This document shows, one piece after another, positions 8,861 through 15,629 of a DNA stretch of 64,000 nucleotides (position 1 is the stretch's first letter; the number at the start of each line of letters is the position of its first letter). The position numbers and the translations under genes are program-made. The stretch spans positions 1 through 64,000 of the forward strand of contig JBMOPE010000041.1 of the NCBI GenBank assembly GCA_049323755.1. The letters are read 5' to 3'. The notes under the pieces were generated by a model that saw only the letters and a list, made by a program, of their open reading frames with translations, was not told where the DNA came from and searched no databases. The stretch comes from BRHc4a sp049323755 (GTDB taxonomy: Bacteria; Bacillota; Desulfotomaculia; Desulfotomaculales; Desulfocucumaceae).

Positions 8861-9646
8861 TTATGATCTGAATAAAGCAAGAGCGATAACAGCAGCTCCC
8901 AATATAAAACGGTAAATTACAAAAATGGTAAAATTATTAGTAACCAGGAACTTTAAAAGAAACTTTATGGCAATAAACCCCACCAGTGCCGAAACCAATA
9001 CACCTGCCACAAAAGGCATTGTAAGGTCTGCAGGAGATAAATCCTTTAGCTGAACTATTCCCGCACCCATAATTATGGGAGTAGAAAGAAGGAAAGAAAA
9101 TCTGGCGGAAGTTTCCCTGTTAAGCCCCAGAAGCCTGCCGGCAGTCATCGTCACGCCTGCTCTTGAAACTCCGGGAATGAGTGCAAAAGCCTGTGAGACC
9201 CCAATCAAAAAGCTCTCCTTTAATCCGACCTGGTAAAGACCTTTTCGGGCCGGTGCATGCTTATCAGCAAAATAAAGGACAATGCCCATAATAATTAACA
9301 TCATCCCTATTAAAATGGGATTTCTGAATACCGTGGCAATGTATTCCTCAAGGAGGAACCCGAAGGCCGCCCCTGGTATGGTGGCAATAACAAGGTACCA
9401 AAACATTCTCCCCTCGTGAGTCCTTCTTCTCCTTAGCCCATCATTGGTTAAAACTACCCAGTCCTTCCAGAAGAACGCCAAAACAGCAGCTAGAGTGCCC
9501 AGATGCAGTGCCACATCAAAGGCCAAACCAGGAACTTCCCAGTTAAAGGCCCAAGGGGCAAGAACAAGGTGAGCTGAACTGGAAATAGGCAGGAATTCAC
9601 CTAACCCCTGAATAATACCCATTATTACTGCTTCAAAAATACTCAC
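8861..9646 (-). CDS. uppP: Undecaprenyl-diphosphatase
   Basis: UppP (BacA) dephosphorylates undecaprenyl pyrophosphate to recycle the lipid carrier for peptidoglycan and other envelope polymers; high dosage gives bacitracin resistance. The 261-residue membrane protein has seven to eight helices and both signature motifs: GEFLPISSSAHLVL near the N-terminus and PGVSRAGVTMTAGRLLG at about residue 160. The start is GTG 9646, with GGGGAGTGG upstream. The gene is 82 bases ahead of ftsK on the same strand and may be cotranscribed with it. Confidence 0.96.
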   Translation of the reverse strand: MSIFEAVIMGIIQGLGEFLPISSSAHLVLAPWAFNWEVPGLAFDVALHLGTLAAVLAFFWKDWVVLTNDGLRRRRTHEGRMFWYLVIATIPGAAFGFLLEEYIATVFRNPILIGMMLIIMGIVLYFADKHAPARKGLYQVGLKESFLIGVSQAFALIPGVSRAGVTMTAGRLLGLNRETSARFSFLLSTPIIMGAGIVQLKDLSPADLTMPFVAGVLVSALVGFIAIKFLLKFLVTNNFTIFVIYRFILGAAVIALALFRS

Positions 9647-9685
9647 TTAACCACTCCCCATCATCTAGTCCCTAGGAACAAACAT

Positions 9686-9694
9686 ATTATAGCA
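9686..9694 (-). promoter_or_regulatory. Extended -10 element upstream of uppP
   Basis: On the minus strand, TGC-TATAAT (9694-9686) is an extended -10 about 40 bases upstream of the uppP start. No good -35 hexamer lies 16-18 bp further up, as is common for extended -10 promoters. Confidence 0.45.
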
Positions 9695-9979
9695 CTGCCT
9701 GTCCCATATCATTTATTTTATTTTTTTACGAGATAATATACTTTTCACTTTTCTCTACTTAAAACAACTATAACCAGTTAAAAACAATTTTAAGGACTCA
9801 TAGGAAATAAGTCCTCCCGTTCTAATGATATATAACCATTCATATTTATATCTTATTAGGAAAATTAATCCATCCTAACTCTAAATATAACATAATAATT
9901 AAAAATTTTAAGTTATAGGGTTTACCTCCCTTCTATAATTGGTTATAATACATTAAAAACCCAAAGGAGATGTTTATAA
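9695..9979 (+). promoter_or_regulatory. AT-rich intergenic region with promoter for the 101-aa gene
   Basis: This is the rest of the 333-base divergent gap between uppP and the 101-aa gene. It is very AT-rich. TTTACC (9921-9926) and TATAAT (9944-9949) are spaced by 17 bp and would start transcription at about 9957, in front of AAAGGAG at 9963. Nothing else gene-like is visible in it. Confidence 0.5.
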
Positions 9980-10285
9980 TTGGCTTTTGAAGTATACAGA
10001 CCCAGAGGTGAAAAACAAGAAAAAGCACCTATAGTGTCTCTATCCAAAACTTCCATTGTTTTAAATAATGTTGCAAGGGAGAAACTAGCAACCAATCGAA
10101 TAGAACTTGCTTTTGATCCGGATAGTAGAACTATACGTATAAGGTCGGTTGAGAGCGGAGGCATGGAGGTTCGAAAAACAAAAGTTTTTGGAAAAGGTTT
10201 TTTCAACCAATTTAAGATTACGAAAAAAGGTAAGTTTGAAGCTAAATACAACCCCGAAGAAAAATCTTTATATGTTCAAATATAA
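9980..10285 (+). CDS. Small basic beta-rich hypothetical protein (101 aa)
   Basis: I do not recognise a named family. The protein is basic, lacks cysteines and membrane segments, and reads as alternating strands (VSLSKTSIVLNN, IELAFDPDSRTIRIRSV, KSLYVQI). The region KTSIVLNNVAREKL resembles the start of small Firmicutes proteins with a SpoVT/AbrB-like or PilZ-like fold, but I cannot claim either. The start is TTG 9980, with AAAGGAG ten bases upstream. It is a single-gene unit, with its own promoter and a terminator that begins at the stop codon. Confidence 0.7.
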   Translation: MAFEVYRPRGEKQEKAPIVSLSKTSIVLNNVAREKLATNRIELAFDPDSRTIRIRSVESGGMEVRKTKVFGKGFFNQFKITKKGKFEAKYNPEEKSLYVQI

Positions 10286-10316
10286 AGCCCGCACAAAGCG
10301 GGTTTTATTTTTTTAT
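10285..10316 (+). terminator. Terminator after the 101-aa gene
   Basis: The CCCGC/GCGGG stem is followed by TTTTATTTTTTTAT, starting right at the stop codon. Confidence 0.85.
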
Positions 10317-10496
10317 AAAAAATATAGAATAAATAAAGCTTAATGAAATAAATATTTAATAATCATTAAAAATAACGGCGGAATTAGTTAAATATACTCA
10401 AAACAAGACGATTTCATCTATTTTCAGAGGATATGGACCTTTACTTTTTTTTGAAACCATGATAATTTATCAATCAAAGGAGGGAGCATAAACTCC

Positions 10497-10610
10497 GTGG
10501 AATCTGAAATAGGATTATTACTGTTAAGCGTAGTCCCGCTGGTTATAGTTATATCAGTATTTTCTCTGGTCTTCAGAAAAAAGGATAATATATGGCCAAA
10601 TGAAAATTAA
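10497..10610 (+). CDS. Small single-span membrane protein (37 aa)
   Basis: A 37-residue reading frame starts at GTG 10497, with AAAGGAGGGA 11 bases upstream. It has an acidic N-terminus (MESEIG), one hydrophobic helix (about residues 7-26, LLLLSVVPLVIVISVFSLVF), then RKKD and a short polar tail. It stops immediately before a terminator hairpin. The combination of strong ribosome binding site, ideal membrane segment with positive-inside charge, and terminator makes it a real small gene in my view. The function is unknown. Confidence 0.65.
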   Translation: MESEIGLLLLSVVPLVIVISVFSLVFRKKDNIWPNEN

Positions 10611-10637
10611 TAAAGCCGTATTCCGGCTTTTTATTTT
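10611..10637 (+). terminator. Terminator after the 37-aa gene
   Basis: AAAGCC/GGCTTT hairpin followed by TTATTTTTT, adjoining the stop codon. Confidence 0.75.
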
Positions 10638-10659
10638 TTGTTTCCAAAGGGTTTTTTGT

Positions 10660-10701
10660 CCCCCCGTAGAAATGGTAATATATACCAATTATACAGGGGG
10701 G
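10660..10701 (+). promoter_or_regulatory. Hairpin that pairs with the ribosome binding site of the 241-aa gene
   Basis: CCCCCC (10660-10665) plus GTA is complementary to TAC-A-GGGGGG (10692-10701). An inner TGGTA/TACCA stem lies at 10673-10677/10683-10687. The G6 run is the only ribosome binding site for the TTG start at 10708, so the folded RNA would hide it. Confidence 0.5.
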
Positions 10702-10707
10702 TTTATT

Positions 10708-11433
10708 TTGGATTTTAATAATTATAGGGAAAAGATAGGTCAAATTGGGGAAATGGCCGTAAATTTCACAAGGCTCAATAATTCCGATCTGTCAAAGCTA
10801 ATAGCATTAAAAGAAGAGTGTATTTCTTTGAAAGAAGAAGCCGTAAACTCCTTTACAAAACTTGTCGGAGAAATAGAGGACAGTCTTACCAATTTGCTTG
10901 AATATTTTGATCAAATAAAAAAAGAACTTGAGAAAATTTCCGGACCCGAAGGAACAATTGAAGACACATTACGGCTCGAAACCGTGTGGATGCAAGCAAA
11001 TGAACTTAACAAAAACATACGGAGCCTTATCGAATCAGGGAAATCCTCCCAGAATGACAAACTTATTGATAAATCCAGGCATAAGGTTATAATCAACCCT
11101 GTACAAAAGAATAATGAAAAACAGATTAAGGATATCAAGGAGTCCATTAACTCTGCACGAAAAGAGGCTGCGGCCGCTTCTGAACAAATTGCGGTAAATA
11201 TAAAACCTGTGCAGAAGACCATTGTACAGGTAGCTGATAGTAAAAGCCAAAAAAAAGAAATACAGGATATAAAACAAATAAAAAAGGCAACTCCCCCCAA
11301 AAAGGAGATTACCCCACCGGCATATCCCACAAAGTCTCTTAACCTGACTAAAGCCTGCGGTGATGCAGAGCAAAAGCTCATGGAAGAGATAAATAAAAAC
11401 ATTGAACTTATTAAAAATAACAAAAAGAAATGA
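10708..11433 (+). CDS. Coiled-coil hypothetical protein (241 aa)
   Basis: I do not recognise this gene. The 241-residue product is soluble and highly charged. Residues about 1-110 look like a long helical bundle or coiled coil (LIALKEECISLKEEAVNSFTKLVGEIEDSLTNLLEYFDQIKKEL). The rest is a lysine/glutamine-rich low-complexity region with PPKKEITPPAYP, ending in a short helix and KNNKKK. I start at TTG 10708 because the G6 ribosome binding site is seven bases upstream; the longer reading frame from 10600 would overlap a terminator. About 150 bases separate it from the XRE regulator. It could be a structural or chemotaxis-associated protein, but there is no positive evidence. Confidence 0.6.
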   Translation: MDFNNYREKIGQIGEMAVNFTRLNNSDLSKLIALKEECISLKEEAVNSFTKLVGEIEDSLTNLLEYFDQIKKELEKISGPEGTIEDTLRLETVWMQANELNKNIRSLIESGKSSQNDKLIDKSRHKVIINPVQKNNEKQIKDIKESINSARKEAAAASEQIAVNIKPVQKTIVQVADSKSQKKEIQDIKQIKKATPPKKEITPPAYPTKSLNLTKACGDAEQKLMEEINKNIELIKNNKKK

Positions 11434-11582
11434 CCTTGTCTTTTTCAAAATAGTATTTTTAGATAAAGAAATCTTTTTATAGCTAATAGGAGGAATTTCT
11501 GGTAAATTCACAGAATAAAAGAAATTTACGTAGCGTAATATCCGGTTTGACAGAAAGAATAGTTCCAAGGGGAGAGTTTTTC

Positions 11583-11936
11583 ATGTTTAAGGAGCATATT
11601 AAGAGCCTGAGACTACGCATGGGAATATCTCAGAGTGAGCTGGCCAGGCGGGCCGGATACAGTCACGAGTTTATAAGCCAGGTGGAAAGAGGGATCAAGA
11701 CCCCAAGCATAAAGGCCTTACAGAAAATAGCCATTGGACTGGGGGTTTCTCCCTCAATCCTTATGGAGTCCAATAATACACCGAGGGAAACCGAAGAAAA
11801 GCTTAAAAGTGAAGTTCAGCTGTTGATTAACAACCTCTCGGTTGAGAAGCTAAAAATATTACGTGATTTACTTATAGTCTTTCCCGGACAACAGGATGAT
11901 TCCCTCGTAAGCCAAAAGCACAAAGTTTTTAAATAG
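11583..11936 (+). CDS. XRE-family transcriptional regulator
   Basis: The 117-residue protein has a classic Cro/CI-type helix-turn-helix at residues 5-60 (LRLRMGISQSELARRAGYSHEFISQVERGIKTPSIKALQKIA), followed by a short helical tail that may dimerise. The start ATG 11583 has AAGGGGAG eight bases upstream. The frame stays open upstream to a CTG at 11499 that follows a perfect AGGAGG, so an N-terminally extended form (28 residues more) is possible. It ends at its own terminator. The target is unknown; SinR/Xre-like regulators of this size often act on nearby genes. Confidence 0.85.
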   Translation: MFKEHIKSLRLRMGISQSELARRAGYSHEFISQVERGIKTPSIKALQKIAIGLGVSPSILMESNNTPRETEEKLKSEVQLLINNLSVEKLKILRDLLIVFPGQQDDSLVSQKHKVFK

Positions 11937-11964
11937 CTTTCCACAATAAAGCGAGTGCATTATT

Positions 11965-11993
11965 AAAGGGTGCCCTATGGCACCTTGTTTTTG
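11965..11993 (+). terminator. Terminator after the XRE gene
   Basis: GGTGCC/GGCACC stem with a CTAT loop, followed by TTGTTTTTG. Confidence 0.75.
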
Positions 11994-12006
11994 TCAGGAG
12001 AGAGCA

Positions 12007-12774
12007 ATGAGTGAAGGCATATTTTTCATAATATTAACAACTATAATAGGTCTTTTAGTGGGTAGTTTTTTAAATGTCTGCATCCACCGTATTCCTGCCG
12101 GGGAATCAATAATAACTCCTCCATCTCATTGCCCCTATTGCGGCTCAAGGCTTAAGGCAGCTGACCTATTTCCGGTATTCAGCTATATTCTTCTCAGGGG
12201 AAAGTGCCGCTACTGCAATGTCTCCATAAGCCCCCGCTACATCTTAACGGAAATTTTAACAGCCGCCCTGTTTATTTTAGTTCTCTTAAAGTTCGGTGTG
12301 GGGATGGTACTCTTAAAATATCTTTTTGTCACTGCAGTCCTCATAACGGTTACATTTATAGATCTGCAGCATTTTATTATCCCAAACAGGGTAGTGTTGG
12401 CCGGACTTGTGGGAGGCATCTTTTTTATAGCCCTTACAAAGGAAATAACCCTTGTAAATGCTTTTTACGGAATTATATCCATATCTGGATTCCTTCTCTT
12501 TTTAAACCTGATAAGCAGGGGAGGGATGGGTATGGGGGATGTAAAGTTCGGGGCTTTTATTGGAATAACACTGGGCTGGCCCCTTTCATTAATGGCCCTT
12601 TTCCTGGCCTGCCTTTCAGCGGGCATGATAGGAATAATACTTATTATAACCCGCCAAAAAAGCAGAAAGGACCCCATTCCCTTTGGTCCTTTTCTGTCTT
12701 TTGGAACATTTGTAAGTTTTATGTGGGGAAATAAACTACAATACCTTTACCTTAACTTCCTGACGGGTATTTAA
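12007..12774 (+). CDS. Prepilin peptidase / N-methyltransferase (A24 aspartic protease)
   Basis: This membrane enzyme cleaves the leader of type IV pilin-like proteins and usually methylates the new N-terminus. The 255-residue protein has about seven to eight helices and the N-terminal methyltransferase zinc motif (CPYCGS and CRYCNV). The two catalytic aspartates lie in TFIDLQHFIIPN and GMGMGDVKFG. I start at ATG 12007 (MSEGIFF) behind AGGAGAG; the longer frame starts inside the upstream terminator. No pilin genes are nearby. It converges with folC, with the stop codons four bases apart. Confidence 0.95.
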   Translation: MSEGIFFIILTTIIGLLVGSFLNVCIHRIPAGESIITPPSHCPYCGSRLKAADLFPVFSYILLRGKCRYCNVSISPRYILTEILTAALFILVLLKFGVGMVLLKYLFVTAVLITVTFIDLQHFIIPNRVVLAGLVGGIFFIALTKEITLVNAFYGIISISGFLLFLNLISRGGMGMGDVKFGAFIGITLGWPLSLMALFLACLSAGMIGIILIITRQKSRKDPIPFGPFLSFGTFVSFMWGNKLQYLYLNFLTGI

Positions 12775-12778
12775 GGTT

Positions 12779-14071
12779 TTATGTCCTGCCTAGTAAAACC
12801 TCCCTTGCTTCAGCTACCATATAGAAGGATCCTGTAATCACCACAACATCTTCCGGGCCTGCCATGTTAACCCCGGCATGCACTGCTTCGGCTATATCTT
12901 CAATAACATCTACTCTGTTAGCATATTTCCTGGCTTCATCTCCCAGCATATGCCAGTCGCCCGCCCGGGGGCTGTTTGGCTTTGTAACCACCACCGCTGC
13001 CGCTCCGGGGGCCAGTTTGGCCATAACCTTTGATCTTTCCTTGTCGCCAAGCATGCCCATCACAAGTATTATTCTTTTTCCCTGTAAATACTCGTTAAGG
13101 GCACTTTTAAGCGATGTGGCCCCGTCGAAATTGTGTGCGGCATCAACGATAATGGTTGGTGTATGCTTTATAATTTCCAGTCTCGCCGGCCACACGGTTC
13201 TGGCTATACCTCTTTCCACGGCATAGTCAGGCGCTATAGCTTTATTGCCGGCAAGCACTTCTACTGCCGCCACGGCAGTGGCGGCATTAACCTGCTGGTG
13301 GCTTCCCAATAGTGGCAGGAACAGGTTCTTGTATTCCCCTCTGGCCCCCTTTATATCCAGAAACTGCCCGTCAAGACTGTGTTTTATTTCTGTCCACCTG
13401 ACATCTTTTCCGACAATGGTAACAGGTGAACACATCTCTTCACTCCTTTGTAAAATAACCTGCAGCGCATCTCCCGTTGCGGCTGTAACCAGAGGCACGC
13501 CTTTTTTTATTATACCGGCCTTTACAGAAGCTATTTCACTTACGGTATTACCCAGGTATTCCATATGATCCATTGCCACATTGGTAATCACAGATACCTC
13601 GGGGATAACAACATTTGTGGAGTCTATAGCCCCTCCCAGGCCTACCTCCAGCACTAGAAAATCAACATTCTGCCGGAAAAAATAAATAAAACCTAAAGCT
13701 GTTCCCACCTCAAACTCAGTCGGGTGCTCAAAGCCGTTTTGAACCATATCCTCCAGGTGGGGCCTTAGCTCGGAAATAAGATCGGCCATTGCCTGCTCCT
13801 GAATAGGTTTACCATTTATATTATATCTTTCAGTATACGAATGGAGGTGGGGCGAAGTGTAAGTCCCTACACTGTAGCCGGACTCCCTTAATATTGAATA
13901 TATCATTGCAGTGGTTGATCCTTTTCCGTTTGTACCCCCCACATGTATTGTCCTGAGCTTTAGCTGGGGGTTGTCAAACCTCCTTAACAGTTCGGTTATT
14001 CTGTCCAAACCGAAATTAAAACCAAACTTGGTGAGATTCTGCATATAGACTATTGCCTCGTCGTATCTCAT
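12779..14071 (-). CDS. folC: Bifunctional folylpolyglutamate synthase / dihydrofolate synthase
   Basis: FolC adds glutamate to dihydropteroate and then to reduced folates, ATP-dependently, in the cytoplasm. The 430-residue protein carries the Mur-ligase P-loop GGTNGKGSTTAMI (about residues 45-57), the LEVGLGGAIDSTN motif, and the C-terminal glutamate-ligase domain with VDAAHNFDGATSL. The length is typical. The start is ATG 14071 with AGGAGGAG nine bases upstream. In many Clostridia folC follows valS. Here an IS200/IS605 relic separates the two (valS lies about 1.5 kb upstream, same strand), so the insertion may have split an ancestral valS-folC unit. Confidence 0.96.
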   Translation of the reverse strand: MRYDEAIVYMQNLTKFGFNFGLDRITELLRRFDNPQLKLRTIHVGGTNGKGSTTAMIYSILRESGYSVGTYTSPHLHSYTERYNINGKPIQEQAMADLISELRPHLEDMVQNGFEHPTEFEVGTALGFIYFFRQNVDFLVLEVGLGGAIDSTNVVIPEVSVITNVAMDHMEYLGNTVSEIASVKAGIIKKGVPLVTAATGDALQVILQRSEEMCSPVTIVGKDVRWTEIKHSLDGQFLDIKGARGEYKNLFLPLLGSHQQVNAATAVAAVEVLAGNKAIAPDYAVERGIARTVWPARLEIIKHTPTIIVDAAHNFDGATSLKSALNEYLQGKRIILVMGMLGDKERSKVMAKLAPGAAAVVVTKPNSPRAGDWHMLGDEARKYANRVDVIEDIAEAVHAGVNMAGPEDVVVITGSFYMVAEAREVLLGRT

Positions 14072-14097
14072 TACACTCCTCCTGTTATATTGGGTTA

Positions 14098-14240
14098 GGC
14101 TGCTTTCTCTATTGTGAACTCACCCCCACCTTCGCAGTACTCAGGAAGGGGCTTCCCGGTTCATTGTAGGGTGTATCCACCCTAGCTCCCCAGGCATTTG
14201 CCGTAATCCCTACGGTACAGAGTATCTATATTCTAAGAAG
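14098..14240 (-). ncRNA. Probable omega-RNA (reRNA) scaffold and right end of the IS200/IS605 relic
   Basis: Downstream of the tnpB stop, the minus strand holds a GC-rich structured segment with GGGTGGATACACCC (hairpin) and GGGAAGCCCCTTCC, ending in GGTGGGGGTGAGTTCAC (GTTCAC at 14119-14114). This layout matches the 3'-terminal omega-RNA and right end of TnpB-bearing elements, where the next bases outside the element serve as guide. Those would be 14113 downwards (AATAGAGAAAGCAGCC). The assignment rests on position and style of the end; no covariance check was possible. Confidence 0.5.
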
Positions 14241-14775
14241 CTCGTTTTTCTAATACCCTGGCTGCGTTAAGGTCACGATCCGCCACCAGTCCGCAGCCTG
14301 GGCACCGGTGTACTCGCTGGGCCAGGTCTTTTTTTACGGTTGCACCGCACTGACTGCACTCCTGGGAAGAACCGTAGGCTATAACTCTTTCGAAGTCCCG
14401 ACCGGCGCTTTCAGCCTTGTACGAAAGCATCGAAAAGAGGTAGCCCCAGCCTGCATCAGCAATACTTTTAGCCAGGTGGTGATTTTTCATCATGTTTTGT
14501 ATCTTGAGGTCTTCGGCTATGACCTTGCCGTACTTCCAAGTTAGATAGTTTGATACTTTATGTAGGTAATCCATGCGCTGGTGGCGGATTTTCTCATGGA
14601 CTTTAGCCAACAAGAGTTTCGCCTTTGTCCTGTTTTTCCTGTCTGCCAGGGCTGAGTTATAGCATATCCGGCATAGGGTCAGCCATTGCAGCAATATTTT
14701 TACCTGTTTCTTTGTTGGATAGATCCGAAACTTATAGTTTCTTATTACCTTGGGATTGTACGTAGCGTTTGACAT
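14233..14775 (-). pseudogene. Internally deleted TnpB (IS200/IS605 family)
   Basis: The 180-residue frame begins like TnpB (VIRNYKFRIYPTKKQVKILLQWLTLCRICYNSAL). It then jumps directly to the C-terminal half: the RuvC-II glutamate in VIAEDLKIQNM, the CSQCG...CPGCG zinc ribbon, and the RuvC-III aspartate in VADRDLNAARVL. Intact TnpB is about 370-410 residues; roughly 200, including the RuvC-I aspartate and the RNA-binding part, are missing between residues 46 and 50 without a frame break. The product cannot be an active nuclease by known criteria. It overlaps the tnpA remnant upstream, as in intact elements of this family. Confidence 0.85.
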
Positions 14776-14940
14776 CTTCCAGTTTTACCTCGCCTACGGT
14801 TGCAAGAAAGTAGCTTGGTGACCAAAACCGCCCCAAAGTTTTTCCTTTACCCGGGGTATATCCCTAAATAACAGTCTGGCTGCCACGGATTTGAGTGAGT
14901 TGATAAATTTAGTACTCCATGCCTTTATTATACAGGCAGA
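14732..14940 (-). pseudogene. Remnant of IS200-type TnpA (Y1 transposase), C-terminal part
   Basis: Translating the minus strand gives KAWSTKFINSLKSVAARLL and FRDIPRVKEKLWGG. After a one-base frameshift in the stretch GGCGGTTTTGG, the reading continues as WSPSYFLATVGEVKLEDVKRY, ending at TAA 14734-14732. This is the end of an IS200 transposase; 'LWGG..WSPSYFLATVG' is the family's C-terminal block. The N-terminal half with the HUH motif and catalytic tyrosine region is absent or unrecognisable. The gene is therefore dead. Its end overlaps the start of tnpB. Confidence 0.75.
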
Positions 14941-15359
14941 ATCCAAAAAGAACAAGTGTTCTAGCTGTTATTTTTATCCTGCCCCGCCGTTCATCCCCCA
15001 CCTTCACCCTTGCTGCGCAAGTAATGTATGTTCAGGAATGGGGACTTCTGGCGGGTGAGTTAAACTTAAGTCCCTTATAAAAAAAGAAGAATAATTAATA
15101 GGCTGTATTTACTGTAAAAAACGATAGAATTATACATATACAGCCCTATAATTAATCGACAAATTTTTATATAAATCTTTGTTATTGGAACCATATGTAT
15201 TAAGTAGCAGGTAATAGTCCTATATTATCTATATATATTCAGAGAAATTTATCGGAAACTTGAACCTATAGTTACTTTCACTTTTCTAAAAAATGTGCTA
15301 ACTTAATTAAGAACTTGTCCCAACAGCGGAGAAGGGTGTTAAGGATTTGGGGTTGTTGC
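14941..15359. other. Intergenic decay zone left of the IS relic, no gene
   Basis: About 420 bases without a supported gene. They contain an AGAAC/GTTCT palindrome at 14949-14962, a CTTGC/GCAAG hairpin at 15009-15021, a GGGGAC motif in TTCAGGAATGGGGAC (about 15030-15044), and GGCGGGTGAGTTAAAC at 15048-15063, which resembles a second IS200/IS605-type end. From about 15070 the sequence becomes strongly AT-rich up to the zinc-ribbon gene. Confidence 0.4.
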
Positions 15360-15554
15360 ATGAGAAAGAAGCGTTGTACCAAGTGTAACCTTACCAGCTT
15401 CAGCGCATACAGTGATGAATGGATTTGTCCTTATTGCAGCGAAGATATAAGCGAGGTACAGGACCACAGCATAAACTATAATTCAGACATCATAAAAGCC
15501 GGCGAGAACAAAAACGGGGACAAAACCTTTATTCAGCAGAACTTGTGGAATTAA
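15360..15554 (+). CDS. Small zinc-ribbon protein (64 aa)
   Basis: The 64-residue product begins MRKKRCTKCNLTSFSAYSDE and continues WICPYCSEDIS. The two CxxC pairs (CTKC and CPYC) are separated by about 16 residues, a compact zinc ribbon. The rest is polar. I use ATG 15360; a longer frame from 15315 adds 15 residues without similarity to anything I know. The ribosome binding site is weak (AAGG about 17 bases upstream), so the start is uncertain. It ends at a terminator shared with valS. The function is unknown; it could be a regulator or an RNA-binding accessory protein. Confidence 0.6.
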   Translation: MRKKRCTKCNLTSFSAYSDEWICPYCSEDISEVQDHSINYNSDIIKAGENKNGDKTFIQQNLWN

Positions 15555-15589
15555 GGTTATCACACGGGCGTACCAAAAACTGCATATTG

Positions 15590-15618
15590 AAAAACCGGGA
15601 GGAAACTCCCGGTTTTTA
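15590..15618. terminator. Bidirectional terminator between zinc-ribbon gene and valS
   Basis: AAAACCGGGAG/CTCCCGGTTTTT with a GAAA loop; T and A runs on both sides serve the two convergent genes. Confidence 0.9.
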
Positions 15619-15629
15619 CTTTATAGAAT

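Noticed and set aside
12204..12734. 176-residue frame inside the prepilin peptidase gene
   Set aside because: It is in another frame of a clearly real gene whose motifs are intact; the composition is unlike a protein.
14233..14775. Active TnpB nuclease
   Set aside because: The RuvC-I aspartate and about 200 residues are missing.
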